Notes: generated from the sequence alone by a model not told the origin. A stretch of 64,000 bases of DNA from Siphonodentalium dalli (GCA_032622095.1 CP136062.1:11063710-11127709), one strand, 5' to 3'; shown: positions 33,595 to 45,746, numbered from the stretch's first letter. Program-made: numbers and translations.

Positions 33595-34833
33595 TTAGCT
33601 CAACTTACTTTGTAAATTTGAGCTATTGCCAAGGGTTGGCGTCCATCGTCCGTGTGTGCGTGCGTCAACAATTTCCTTTGGTGCGGGCTTCATGTCGTAT
33701 CTATGGTCTGATCTTTATGAAATTTGTCATGAATGTTGGCATTGACATGTAGATGGGAACTAGTCGTTTTGGGGTCATTCGGCCAAAATACATGGCCGCT
33801 GGTGGCCATCTTGGATTTAAAAATTAAATCCATTGGCGCAGGCTACAGGCCGTACTGTTTGTGTGATCATCATACAATTTTTCATGAATGTTGACATTTA
33901 CATGTAGATGGGAACGAGTCATTTTAGGATCATTCGGCCATCTTGGATTTTACTCTTTTTATCACTAAATCCTTTGACACATTCTACAGACCACATCTCT
34001 GATCCGATCATCACCAAACTTCACATGGATCATATGGGGCGACCTCTAGATGGGAACGAGTCATTTGGCAAAAAAACATGGCCGCCGTCAGCCATCTTGG
34101 ATTTTACTCTTTGCATCACTAAATACTTTGGCGCGGGCTACAGGTCGTATCTTTGGTCTGGTCTTTATGAAATTTGTCATGAATGTTGACATGTAGATGC
34201 TGGTGGCCATCTTGGATTTCCAATTTGAATCCATTGGCGCGGGCTACAGGCCGTACTGTTTGTCTGATCATCATAACAAATTTCTGAATGTTGACATTTA
34301 CATGTAGATGGGAACGAGTCATTTTAGGATCATTCGGCAAAAAACATGGCCGCCGGCAGCCATATTGGATTTTACTCTTTGCATCACTAAATACTTTGAC
34401 ACACCCTACATACCACATCCCTGATCTGATCATCACCGTCATCACCAAACTTCATATGGATCATCGGGGTGACCTCTTGATGTGAACAAGTCATTTTAGG
34501 GTCAATAGGCAAAAATATATGGCCACCAATGGCCATTTTGGATTTTACTCTTTGTATGACTAAATATTTCTACAAAATCCATTAGCATGGGTTATACATG
34601 TAGACCAATCTGTTTCTTTGATCTGTATGAAATTTGTCATGGATGTTGACATTGACATGTAGATGACTTTTAGAATTTATTCTTTGCATCACTAAATCCT
34701 TTGGCACACCCTACAGACCACATCCCTCCATTTACTGTCAACCATTACATGATTCCTACCTACTAGTAAGTGAGCTACAGTGTCATTGACACTCTACAGT
34801 GTCATTGACACTTTCATTTTTAGTTCTATTTAG
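33595..34833 (+). repeat. ~160-bp tandem array 1 ('gatgggaacgagtcatttt' monomers)
   Basis: It opens with tagctcaacttactttgtaa and tttgagctattgcc, like array 2 at 47465. About six degenerate monomers follow, marked by 'agatgggaac' (33754, 33910, 34052, 34310 and others) with 'catggccgcc', 'gccatcttggattt' and 'gcgggctacaggtcgta'. It ends with two copies of acagtgtcattgacactct. No frame is conserved along the monomers. Confidence 0.8.
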
Positions 34834-34997
34834 TATACTGTTAGGGCCCTGCGAATCGGAAATTCGGCAACCGAATCGAATATCGAATCGAATTGGGTGT
34901 CCGATATCGACATCGAATCTGAATCGAATCAGGACAAGCACTGGACGGCGAAAAATCATAGCTGACTATCGGATATCATTCTAATTATTGTTCACTT

Positions 34998-35181
34998 TGT
35001 TACGATGTGTTTTGGTGAATGGACATTTGTTTCTGGGTGTGACTGTACTGTACATTCTGATGCGGAAGGAAGTGAAGTCATTGTGAGAGTAGTTTCGATT
35101 TGTGTGTAGAAATACGTGAGAGAGAATTGAACTGATAAAGAACAAGGCGTTCGTCAAAGGCCAGCGCGAGCGGGATCTCGA
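34998..35181 (+). repeat. 5' LTR of the copia element (184 bp)
   Basis: It begins tgttacgatgtg and is identical by eye over all 184 bases to 40060-40243. It starts with the usual TG, but the shared sequence ends ggatctcga rather than CA. Contains 'gtgtgactgtactgtac' and 'gagagaattgaactgataaa'. Confidence 0.95.
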
Positions 35182-35240
35182 AAAATAGCGGACATTTCCA
35201 GTCAATTTATATACTCTAGCGATTAGCGAAGAAAAAAAAA

Positions 35241-35393
35241 ATGGCTTCCGGTTTGAAAGTTCCACCGTTATTTAGCGAGTCTAAGCCCTATAGCAGGTGG
35301 GTAGAAGAAATAAAAGTGTGGCAGACTGTAACTGAACTAGACAAAAAGAAACAGGCGTCGGCGATAGCTTTATCTCTACCTGAATCTTTCTGA
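35241..35393 (+). pseudogene. copia gag N-terminus
   Basis: The first ATG after the 5' LTR follows a purine-rich gaagaaaaaaaaa and opens 50 codons (start MASGLKVPPLFSESKPYSRW). The 'LxF.ES..Y.RW.EEI..W' look is that of copia-type Gag N-termini (family knowledge). It stops at TGA 35391-35393. The rest of Gag continues in another phase, open from 35368, so a single indel between 35368 and 35391 separates them. Confidence 0.75.
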
Positions 35394-37923
35394 AGCATTT
35401 GAGGTATATGTGGAGTTTGATAGATTTCATAAGAATGGAAGTATGGACATGGATCACTACATAAGTGAATTTGATAAGCGGTATAACCGGACAAGGAAAT
35501 TCAAAATGGAATTGCCAGAATCAATCTTGGCTTTCAAATTATTGGAAGGATCAGCTTTGGAACACAAAGATCGTCAGTTAGTTTTAACTGGAGTGAATTA
35601 TGATGAAGCAGGTACCCTATATCAACAAATGAGTATTTCGCTGAGGAAGTTCTTTGGCAAACAATCGGCAGCCTGCGATTATAAAAGGGGCGAAAGTGAA
35701 CATCCACCCATAAAACTGGAACCTTATGAAAAGGAAACATATTACTCGTCGATGAGGGGAAGAAGAGGATTTCATGCAGGAGGTGGTCGAAATACATTCA
35801 ACCAAGGTAGAGGACAAAATTTCAGAGATAATCCTACAAGACAGAATCAACAGCGCCGCACAAATCCAATAGGCACAGATGGAAAAGTAATGGTTTGTAA
35901 AATCTGTCAGTCTATTTTTCACTTTGCGAGAATGTGTCCAAATGCCTATGAAAACATGAACAATAATGTATATGCAACATATTCTAATGACGGATATGAA
36001 GTAGAAGCAGCCTTGTTTACCGGAAATAACATTGAAGAATCTCAGGTGCTTGTTGCTGAAACTATAAATTGTGCTGTGTTGGACAGTGCATGTAGTTCAA
36101 CAGTTGCTGGATCTGTTTGGATGGAAACATTTCTAGATTCACTAAGTTCTTCTGATCGCTCTCGTGTTACAAAATCGGCAAGCGGAACGATATTCAGATT
36201 TGGTGGAGGAACACGTTTGGTTTTCAAGGAAAAGGTGACATTTCCATGTGAAATAGCTGGTGTAAAATGTACCATAACATCCGATGTCGTTGAAAGTGAG
36301 ATTCCTCTCCTTCTTGGAAAACCTGCCATGAAAAAGGCTAAGGTAATTTTGGATTTGGAACATGACAAAGCTTCTATATTCGGTAAAGATGTGGAACTTG
36401 AATGTACTTCCTCTGGACACTATTGTGTTAACCTGATTACTTCGGAGATTGACATCAAAGAAACCTCTATTTTTGAAGCTTCAGTTTGTGATGATGTAAA
36501 AACAGAGAAAGAAAAGAGACAGATGATATTGAAATTGCATAAACAATTCTCACATCCGTCTTCTAAACGTTTAAAATCACTTCGGACGGATGCTGGAATA
36601 ACAAGTGAAGTGTATATGGACCTTATTAATGAGATTTCGTCAACATGTGATATCTGCAGAAAATACAAACGGACTCCATCAAGACCTGTGGTTTGTCTAC
36701 CTATATCCCGAGAGTTTAATGAAACAGTTGCAATGGACCTGAAGGAATGGAGACCTGGTGTTTATTTCCTGCACCTAATTGACTTAGCAACGAGATTTTC
36801 TTTATCAACTGTGATATATGATAAGAAAACAGAAACTGTGATAGATAAAATTATGAGAATGTGGGTTGGTGGTGGATTCGGTGTACCAGCGAGATTCTTG
36901 TCAGACAACGGTGGTGAATTTTCATCAGATAAATTCAGAGATATGGCTGAAAATCTTAATGTTGAGGTATGGAACACATCTGCAAACTCTCCATGGCAGA
37001 ATGGCATCTGTGAAAGAAATCATGCAGTTATAGACAATAATGTTTCTAAGATTCTATGTGACAATCCAAAGATGGACCTTGAGATAGCCCTTATTTGGGC
37101 TGTCAATGCTAAGAATTCCCTTCACATGGTTTACGGCTATAGTCCTCACCAACTTGTGTTTGGTATAAACCCCAAGCTGCCATCTATTCTGACTGATGCT
37201 CCTCCAGCTTTAGAAGGAACCACAAGAAGTGAAATCTTTGCAAAACATATTACATCTTTGCATACTGCAAGAGAAGCTTTCATAAAATCAGAGTCATCTG
37301 AGAAGATTCGACGAGCACTAAGACGACAAATTCGTCCAACTGGAGAGACTTTTAGCATTGGTGAGAGAGTATATTTCAAGAATGATAAATCCTCGGAATG
37401 GAAAGGGCCTGGAAAAGTGTTGGGTCAAGATGGCAAGGTGGTTTTCTTAAGACATGGCAGTCTTTACATCCGAGTTCCGTCTTGTAGAATGATGAAAGTT
37501 GGACAAGAATTTTCAAATGGAAAAACTGATGAAGTTAAACTGTTAAGCAATGATAACGAAGAGGAGAATTTGAAGGTTCAAACTACATGTATGACAATTC
37601 CAACTGCACAGATGACACCAGAAGATGAAAGTGAAAGCGATGATACCGGTAGAAGTGTAAAGTCTACAGCAGCGTGTGAAGAGACTGATGATACAAATAA
37701 TCCATTTAATTCCAAAGGAAAAGACTCTGGACTACCAAAGTTGAATGACTGTATCTTGTACAGAGTCAACAGTGATGATATATGGAAAAAGGCAGATATT
37801 GTGAGCAGAGGTGGAAAGACAACAGGAAAGTACAAAGGATGGTTTAATGTTATGAATTCACACAGTTCAGAAGTGTCAGGTGTAGATTTTGAAAAATCCG
37901 AGTGTGGAATGGAAGATTTTTGA
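35368..37923 (+). pseudogene. copia Gag C-terminus, protease and integrase
   Basis: Residues are numbered from the codon at 35410 (837 codons to the stop). The nucleocapsid zinc knuckle is CKICQSIFHFARMC (C163-C176, CX2CX4HX4C). The aspartic protease active site is LDSACS (D225). The integrase zinc region is H377-x4-H382 ... C413-x2-C416. The integrase catalytic triad D443, D499, E535 has DX55DX35E spacing. The C-terminal domain, with GERVYFKNDKSSEWKGPGKV, follows. All catalytic residues are present. The frame stops at 37921-37923 and overlaps the RT frame by about 35 bases, so a one-base change in a T run separates integrase from RT. In intact copia elements this is one polyprotein cleaved by the protease. 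Confidence 0.93.
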
Positions 37924-39022
37924 CACATGCAGAGATGAACATATATGTAGTGATGATCAGAACATTGATGAAGTTAATGTGGTAATAACAGATGGACGAG
38001 AAGAAGATATTATGATTGCAAAAATGAAGGAACTTGACAACTGGAAAAACTTTAAGGTGTATGAAGAAGTAGATGATGTTGGTCAGCCATATATATCAAC
38101 AAGGTGGGTCGTTACAGAAAAAATCAAGAATGGGGAAAGGCAGTTAAAGGCTCGACTTGTTGCTAGAGGATTTGAGGAAAAAGATGAACATAGGACAGAT
38201 TCGCCAACTGCAGGGAAGGAAACTCTAAAAATCTTATTAGCATTAGCTTCATCATTAGAGTGGATATGCAGTTTTATTGATGTGAAGGCTGCTTTTTTGC
38301 AAGGAATGGAAATTGGACGAGAAGTATACTAGTATCTCAAACCGGATATATCACTGTCATCAGGGAAGTTATGGAAACTCAAAAAATGTGTATATGGCCT
38401 GAATGATGCTTCGAGAAATTGGTATTTCAAAGTTTGTGATGTGATGAAACAACTAGGGTGCCGAAAATCAGTAACTGATCCAAGCTTATTCTACAAATAT
38501 GACAATAAGGAACTTTCTGGAATGTTCTTAATTCATGTTGATGACTTTATCTGGGCAGGTACAAAGGAATTCAAAGAAAATGTTATCATTCCTCTGTCTG
38601 AAACCTTCAACATTGGAAGACATCAAACTTCTCAATTCAAATACATTGGACTTGATATCATACATTCAGATGAAGGAATATTCATGAATCAACAACAATA
38701 CATAGAATCTACACAATTCATTCCGATAAACAATGCACGGAAATCTATGAAACATGAACCGTTGACTGAAAGTGAAATAACACAATTGCGGAGCTCATCT
38801 GGACAAATCAATTGGATAGTTAATCAGACACGCCCCGATGCAGCATATGATGCTTTGGAGATCAGCACATCTATCAAAGAACCCAAAGTTGAACACTTAG
38901 TTAAATGCAACAAAATTCTAAAACAGCTCAAATTGGAATCATTCGAAATAAAATTCCCGGTACTTAAAGGCACGTGCGGCCTTAATTGTCGAAAATATTC
39001 ATATTTGTTCCAAACACCGTAA
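37889..39022 (+). pseudogene. copia reverse transcriptase, interrupted by one stop
   Basis: The first part (to TAG at 38330-38332) has RWVVTEKIKNGERQLKARLV and the motif A aspartate in FIDVKAAFLQG. The same phase continues after the TAG through KKCVYGLNDASRNWY to the catalytic LIHVDDFIWAG (VDD at about 38537-38545) and SSGQINWIVNQTRPDAAYD. The coding match ends at 38967, where the nested TTAA element enters; the last residues to 39022 are element sequence. The polymerase would copy the element's RNA in particles. The in-frame TAG sits between two tyrosine codons, so it may be a single substitution. Confidence 0.9.
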
Positions 39023-39459
39023 ACAGAAAACATTACAACGCATACAGTTCCATTCATATATACCATGACCATCGCGTAAACAGTGTGTTATCATAAAGAC
39101 CTACTATATTTTACCTAAGCAAGAGCCTGATTGTGTTACAGAAGACAGCACAATGCTACTGGCTAATCACACACAAATGGCATAAACGCTCTTTATTAGT
39201 TCCATATCAGGTATTCACCAACAAAGAACGCTCTTTATGTTTACCGTCATAATATAAACAAACACCAGAAAAGTAACTTTTTATGCTTTTGTTTACATAA
39301 CAATGGTCAAATATATGACCATAACATACTGTTTATACGATATTTCTTATTTGTATACGGACAAAGTCTATATAAATTTTGATGTTCTTTCTGTTTGTGG
39401 CGGTTTTTGACGGTGGAGATATTTTCACAGGATACCCACCACCAAGGCCAACCGTGTCT
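38968..39459. mobile_element. 492-bp TTAA-flanked MITE (family C), inserted in the copia pol gene
   Basis: TTAA lies at 38964-38967 and 39460-39463. Ends aggcacgtgcggcc and (reverse complement) agacacggttggcc match at 10 of 14 positions. If the insert and one TTAA are ignored, the pol reading frame is continuous from RT into RNase H at exactly this point, which confirms the boundaries. The interior has aacgctctttatt and its near-inverse gaacgctctttatg 40 bases apart, and no coding sequence. Confidence 0.9.
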
Positions 39460-39463
39460 TTAA

Positions 39464-39961
39464 TGATGTTAACAATCTTCGACTGAGACTATACTGTGAT
39501 GCCTCATTTGCAAACCTTCCTGATGGATATTCTAGCTCTTGTGGTTATATGATATTCTTGGTTGACAATAATGAAAAATGTAGTCCAATTTGCTGGAAGT
39601 CTAACAAAATTCGGAGAGTTGTGAAGAGTACACAGCTGCCGAGGCACTAGCCATGGTTGACGGACTGGATGCAGCATATTATTTGGGCTGCATATTGAGT
39701 GAATTACTTTTCAACACTGCGGATAAAAACAAAATGCACATTGATGTTTTTACTGATAATCGTTCTCTAGTGGAGAATATAAATTCAACCAAGTTAGCAT
39801 CTGAAAAGAGACTAAGAATAGACATTTCCAACATCAAGCAGATGCTAAATGAAGGAGACATTTCAAAACTTCAATGGATAGAGAGTAAGAACCAACTGGC
39901 AGATGCATTAACCAAAAAGAATTATCACAGATACTTGTATGTGGACAAATATGACTTTTAG
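39464..39961 (+). pseudogene. copia RNase H and C-terminus
   Basis: Starting straight after the nested element, LRLYCDASFANLPDG carries the first RNase H Asp. The frame ends at TAG 39648-39650. An indel near 39620-39648 moves it to the phase that continues with the catalytic Glu block (AAEALAMVDGLDAAYYLG), then VFTDNRSLVEN and LQWIESKNQLADALTKKN, the classic copia RNase H end. It stops at 39959-39961, about 80 bp before the polypurine tract. Confidence 0.88.
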
Positions 39962-40059
39962 ATCATCACTGACTATTTTCATGTAGATAATTCATTGTTT
40001 GTGTATATAAAGAAAAAAACAAAAACAAAAACAAAAAATAGAAGAAAGAAAGAGGAATG

Positions 40060-40243
40060 TGTTACGATGTGTTTTGGTGAATGGACATTTGTTTCTGGGT
40101 GTGACTGTACTGTACATTCTGATGCGGAAGGAAGTGAAGTCATTGTGAGAGTAGTTTCGATTTGTGTGTAGAAATACGTGAGAGAGAATTGAACTGATAA
40201 AGAACAAGGCGTTCGTCAAAGGCCAGCGCGAGCGGGATCTCGA
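40060..40243 (+). repeat. 3' LTR of the copia element (184 bp)
   Basis: Identical by eye to the 5' LTR, preceded by the polypurine tract and followed by ggtggatcatgcc of the host hAT. Confidence 0.95.
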
Positions 40244-41402
40244 GGTGGATCATGCCAGATGATAATTCTTTGTGGTGAGTTCTGCTATCCTATCACACTT
40301 GTTTGTCATAAAAGCTGAGAAATTTTCGAATAGGAAACAAAGACCCAAGACACTGGCAGAGTTCACAGTCAAACGTTTGGCAACTGACATCGTTCTCAAT
40401 TTTATGTTAAAAACGAAAATCGAAGCTATATATCACCTAGTACGAAACGTGACGTGTGCGTCATCTAAGCGGTAAGCACAGACCTTGACACCGACTATAA
40501 AATGAATAATTACTACTGAATATACACTATTCGACTACCCTTCACACGTCATATAACAGTGTATATTAATTCGATAATCGCTATGAATGTATTCCAAGGA
40601 TTTCAGGCCTGGTGTGCGCTGTATCATAAACAATGGCAGGCATATCGATGAGCATGGCCCACCATATCAGTACCCTGATGTCTACTTGTAATAATGCATT
40701 CAGTTTGACAGAGGTAACTCTATGTAATAATCATGTGCGTTTTATCCTTGAATTTAATAAAAGATGGCATTACCTGGCTTGCTTGTCGGTCGGAATGTAT
40801 TTATGCGATGGACCTTCAAAACATGCTATTATAGGTGGATCATGGATATTAACAGTGTGGGGTGATTAAAATGTATTAATGTGCACCTAGTATAGTCATG
40901 ACACAAAACACACCTAATTGGAAAGTTAACACAAACTATATAAAATTATATACTACATCTATATAGACCTTTGAGGTCATGATTTTTGACCTGTATATAG
41001 TGATTGTAGTCACTTACATGTATATATTGCAATATTGTACCCCAACATTTCAACAACAAAAAACACAAGTAATCGCCTAACTAGTCTAGATAAAACTCTA
41101 AATTACATCACACGCAGTGTCAATCCACAAGTTGCGTCCCTTTGCTGTGCTTCACGCTTCGGAACGCATAGGAGTGATTGGTTCGCTGGCAGAGCTTGAC
41201 GCAGCGCCGACGAGACCTCCAGACGTGAAAACACGGTGCATTGCGGCAATTGCCCTCTATAAATCAACAGTTTAGTTGTGTGTCCCCATAAACTGAAACT
41301 AACCGGCCGATTCGAAAATATACGAATCGGAGAACCGATTCGGTATCGATTCCGAATCTGACCGCCGATGTCGATACCGAATCAAAGCTTCGCAGGGCAC
41401 TA
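40244..41402. other. Right arm of the hAT element, no gene seen
   Basis: Only short frames on either strand, and none resembles a hAT transposase domain. A CpG-richer stretch lies at 41140-41260. The end has subterminal gattcgaaaatatacgaatc and accgattcggtatcgattc palindromes. Confidence 0.5.
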
Positions 41403-41410
41403 TATACTGT

Positions 41411-42990
41411 ATATGTACATTGTTATATGTACATGTAAATAGTAACATTGGGGCAATTCCATGTGACTGACATAACATTCAAAGAACTTTTTCCAGATTC
41501 AATGTTACCGGTATGTTGTGAGCTACAAATCTTCATGTAACTATAAAATCTTACTGCTACATGTACATGTATGTGTGCACTCAAATATTGTATTGTTCCG
41601 AATTTGGCATATGTTATGATTGTTATCGTGACTGACATTACACAAACCTATCGAAGATACATGGTACTACATGTAGTAACTTGATTTCAAATTTAATTTA
41701 TAGATGTGAATATACATGTATATGCATTGCTGATTTGTCTTACATACATGTACATGTACGTTACACTTATTAACTCTCTTCAAATTAGCATTTCAGTGTA
41801 AACATAACAAATTTGTACATAACGGTTTAGTTAATCTGACTCAAGTACAATTATTTCTACTGTGGATGGATGCATATCATTGCAACTTGCAAGGGCGAAA
41901 ACAACATCGCGTGATGTGGACACGCCCTGCATGGACTATTTTCGCTATGCAGAGCGCAATAATTCTGTTGACATTTTGTTTGTTTGGAAACTTTGTGCAA
42001 GACAATACCGTAGGATGTACATGTAATCATCACAATACAAGTACTGGTGTAATGGTGGTATTGTGGGTAAAATTCTCACGAAAGGTGAGTGACATCAATT
42101 TCATGCCAAGTAATATACATGTACATGTAACCAAATGTATGAAAATTTGAATAACAAATCACACACTTAAGCATAAACCAAGTTCGATCTTTTATTCAAT
42201 CTTAATGTAAACATGTATTTCCACTGTGTTGTTCAATATTTCTGCAACTGGATAAAAAATGAAAAAAAAAAAATTCCCTAGCCACCCCCGGGACACCCAC
42301 TCCCTAAATAGTTTATTGCGCGAGATTTTAATAGAACAGTGCATAATGAAGATAACGATACTATTTGAATTTATCATAAGTGTCATTAATCAAGAAATGT
42401 GTCAACATACATGTAATCACATTTCTAGGGATAGGCAAAGTGCCAAAGTTTTTATTAACATTCATTTTCATATTATATAGTCACATGATCTAGTCACATA
42501 ATCACATTTGAGTATTCTACAGACTACATGGAACAACACATTTCAGATTATTTGATATTATTTTTTATATTTGCTAGGTGATATATTGCTTGAACCAAAT
42601 ACAACTGTTCATCCCAGTTTGAAGAATAATGCTAATAGCCTAATACCAAACATAACCATGATATACATGGATGAAACCTTCTTGGGTTTCATGCATGTAT
42701 CAGGGACAGGGATGTGGCATATCAGAAACAGGGACTTGGCTAGATGGTCTCCGTTGGGGGGGGGGTATCCACCTTGGGGAAATTCCAACTGCACCCCCCT
42801 TGAAATCTGAATCAGACCAAACACAAGTTTTCCATAATTTCATTTGCAGCCCCCCTCCCCCTTGTTCACGCCTAATATCCTATATACATGTATTCATAAG
42901 GCATGGTTCTACCGGTATATTCCCGGTATGAGAACATTAAGATATTTTAACCAAAATTGCATAAATCCTAACATCTAGTGGTCTAACTCC
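41411..42990. other. Spacer rich in TACATGTA words
   Basis: Alternating tacatgtacatgta motifs near 41565, 41747 and 42117. A frame at 41866-42150 has a hydrophobic stretch but no recognised domain. 42600-42860 has words of the G/C-run family. No gene is called. Confidence 0.4.
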
Positions 42991-43870
42991 AGACAAATGC
43001 ACACGGCTACGGGCAAGAGACCAGGACAAGTCGGCTGACCATGGTTGTTCGGCTCAGTGTGAGAAAATTTTGAAAACTATACAAGAAAATCACAAATCCA
43101 AGCATCTAGACTTGCCTCAACTGAAGCTTTCCTAGTGTTGGAAATTTCAAACCTCATGCTCCCCCTCAGATTGGAAAATTCTCCAACCGATGACCATTTC
43201 AGTCCACAAGTTGGACCATATGTACACTGTAGTAAAATTGTTGATTATTTTCTTAAACTAATTGGCAATTTCGCATTGGCCACAGGGGAGGGACAATGAC
43301 ACACCGGTCCGACCATGGTTCGGCCTGGTGTGGACAAATATTGAAATCTGAACAAGAAAATCGCAAAATCCTTAAGCATCTAACTAGCCTCAAGCCTTCC
43401 TATAGAGTTGGAAATTTCAAACCTGACACACCCACTTACCGGTAGGTTGGAAAATTTCCAACTGATGGCAATTCCAATGACAATGTTAAGAAAACAATAT
43501 TGTCATACATTTGGTTAAATTAACTAGCAGGGTTTGACTGGCCAATGGGGAGGGACAGGGACCCGGACACAACCTTTCCAAGTGTTGGAAATTTCCAACC
43601 TATCACCCTCATAAGGTTGGAAAATTTCCAACTGATGACCATATCAGTCCAAAATTTTGACAAAAAATTGGAAAATATGCAAATATTGGTCCAAAAACAA
43701 TTACTTCCCCCCATTATATTGTTTGAAAATCAAACTACAAGAACATTTTCAACATATTGTTGGTGTGAAATTTCCAACTAATGTTTTGGCAGGTATGAAA
43801 TTTCCAACTGTTGAAAATTTTGACCAAAGTTGGGGGGTAAGACACCACCCCCTCCCCACCCCACCCCTGT
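42991..43870. repeat. ~275-bp tandem family with TTGGAAATTTCCAA palindromes
   Basis: Two full units and part of a third: 42991-43270, 43271-43545 and from 43546. Each unit has a 'gggagggaca' or 'gagaccaggacaag' head, 'agtgttggaaatttc(c/a)aac' and 'ggttggaaaatttccaactgatg'. The run ends in C-rich ccccctccccaccccacccc with gtcatgtctctg. Related words are at 2.6-3.2 and 8.8-9.8 kb. Confidence 0.65.
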
Positions 43871-44919
43871 CGTCATGTCTCTGCTCAGAAACCATAACTG
43901 AGGAAACATGTTATAGCGTGTAATGGCAGGCTGGTAGCCACTGCCTGAAGTAATAGGCTTCGTAATAATTGGGAATAACATATGGATGGATAGCCCAATC
44001 TCACTTCTTTTTTGCTCACGATATCAGTGACGATAAAATCTTTGTTTTGTGATTAACATTACAAGCTGATCCACATTGACTTGGAAAACAATTTGAAATT
44101 GTTCAAGCTGGCCCGGCTGGCCTTCAATTTATGTTAATATTTTATGTTTTACGTTGTCAAAAGTCTATTTTATTCCATTATTTATTACCGGTATATCTTT
44201 ATTTCCATGTCACATATGATCTTTCATATTATTTCTTATTTTCAGCTGAGTTCTGCATAGTTATTCTTATTTTGTTGTATCAGTAGATGGAATCCTGATT
44301 AAATTTTATTTTTCCAATAGCGCAGTTTCTTGTTCTATCAAGTTGAATTTGGGTTATTGTTGGCATTGTGCCACTGATCCAACTTCTGATAACCTCTATA
44401 TATATAGTATAGCATTTCTAGTAACTATACATTGTATATGACCTGTTTCTGTTCAAAACACATCAAAATAAGACTCAATACCAGAAATGGAAAATAAATT
44501 TGGTACATGGAAAAAAATGTACATTGTAGGTTACATAGAGAATAATCACTCGATTGAACTGGTTACGTGAAATAATTCATGAGAGGCAACACAGTTGTTG
44601 AACATTATGGACCCACGTATGTGTGTTACTGGTCGTGTGTTACTGGTCGATAGTTTGACACTCCTGCGATCCGGTAAACTTTTGACACTTCGGGTATTTT
44701 ACTGATTGTGCGATCATTACCCGTACCCGTACTGCCACGGTTTGTACTGGGGCTAATATTTATTTATAATGGCCAACAACAAGTTAGAGGCAGGGATATT
44801 GTACAAGCATGATGGTCTTGATTGAATCGTTCATGTCATCAGTTAAATCAAGTGATCTATTCTGTTTAGGCCAAATAAAAAAGATTGTATGTTTCCGGTA
44901 ACGGCGCGAAAAAATTAGG
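43871..44919. other. Spacer, no gene seen
   Basis: AT-rich DNA without a recognised frame or repeat. Tandem 'tgtgttactggtcg' occurs twice at 44621-44650. Confidence 0.35.
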
Positions 44920-44926
44920 GTAGGTA

Positions 44927-45435
44927 CAGGGGGGTGAAAAAAATAATTTCGGCACGTATGCCGGGGTGGGTGGGTGGTCAAAGCCACCAACAAGCAATTT
45001 TTTCCGCAACTAAAACAAAAATTTCCTGCTTGTTTTTTAGTGTTTTGGCAATGAGTTGGGCTTCAAAACCACTTTGAATGCGATAAATAATGTAATTCTA
45101 ACTGGTTTACTGACTGCAGGCAGTTATCGTGTTGTATTTTGTTGCAAATTTTGAAATGACCTAAAAATGACTCATTCCTATTTACATGTCCATGTTAACA
45201 TCCATGATATATAGTATGCACAGAAATTCATATACAGCTGTTTACAGTGAATTTCCCCCGCAAATCTCTGTTTTAGTGTTAAAAGGGGGATGAGTGTAAA
45301 AATTATGGTCGGAAAAAACTGCCGAAAACGGAAAAAAATTTGGCGGTGGGGTGGGTGGGTACAAAAAATGATTGAAAGGGAAAAAATGCCATACGTGCCT
45401 GAAATTTTTTTCCGACCCCCCCCCCCCCCCCCCTG
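44927..45435. mobile_element. 509-bp MITE with CAGGGG termini and 7-bp target duplication, copy B
   Basis: Ends caggggggtgaaaaaaataa and a run of C closing with cctg are inverted, each followed by ggcacgtatg. GTAGGTA flanks both sides (44920-44926, 45436-45442). It is the inverted partner of 15938-16469 but lacks 44 bases of the 'catggctgcc' monomer. It shares its terminal type and 7-bp target with the element at 19922. Confidence 0.85.
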
Positions 45436-45746
45436 GTAGGTACGGTAATTTTTTTTAAAATTTTATTTTGATATTTTTTATCCAGCTGCAGAAATATTGA
45501 ACTACCTCGACCGAAGTAACATAAAATGCCAACCCGTGTTGTGGGGAAAGTATTACTTGATCAACACAGTGGAAATATACATTAAGATTGATAAAAAAAT
45601 CAAATTTCATGTTTAGGTATGTTTTTTATTATTCACAATTTCACATACATGTAGCACATTTTCATAAATTTGGCTATAAACTTGGTAGGAAATTGATGTC
45701 ACTAACTTTTTATAAGAATTTTACCAATAATACCGCCATTATACCG

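Larger units (their letters stand above)
34998..40243 (+). mobile_element. Ty1/copia LTR retrotransposon, near full length, coding frame broken
   Basis: Two 184-bp LTRs bound a gag-protease-integrase-RT-RNase H order, with integrase before RT, the defining order of Ty1/copia. A polypurine tract (gaagaaagaaagaggaatg) lies directly before the 3' LTR. The very short LTRs and presence in a marine invertebrate recall the GalEa-type copia lineage (inference). The frame is broken by an indel near 35390, one at 37921, a TAG at 38330, a 492-bp insertion at 38968 and an indel near 39630. No matching 5-bp target duplication was found around it. Confidence 0.93.
34842..41402. mobile_element. hAT element with 8-bp target duplication, carrying a nested copia
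   Basis: Ends tagggccctgcgaatcgg and (reverse complement) tagtgccctgcgaagc share an inverted tag(g/t)gccctgcgaa. TATACTGT flanks both sides exactly (34834-34841, 41403-41410). Subterminal 'gaatcgaat' and 'accgaatc' words cluster at both ends, as expected for transposase-binding repeats. After subtracting the retrotransposon (34998-40243) about 1.3 kb remains, without a recognisable transposase. The termini fit the hAT consensus (YARNG start, 8-bp TSD). Confidence 0.92.

Noticed and set aside
41866-42150. 94-codon frame with a hydrophobic stretch
   Set aside because: No recognised family, and its ends overlap TACATGTA repeats.
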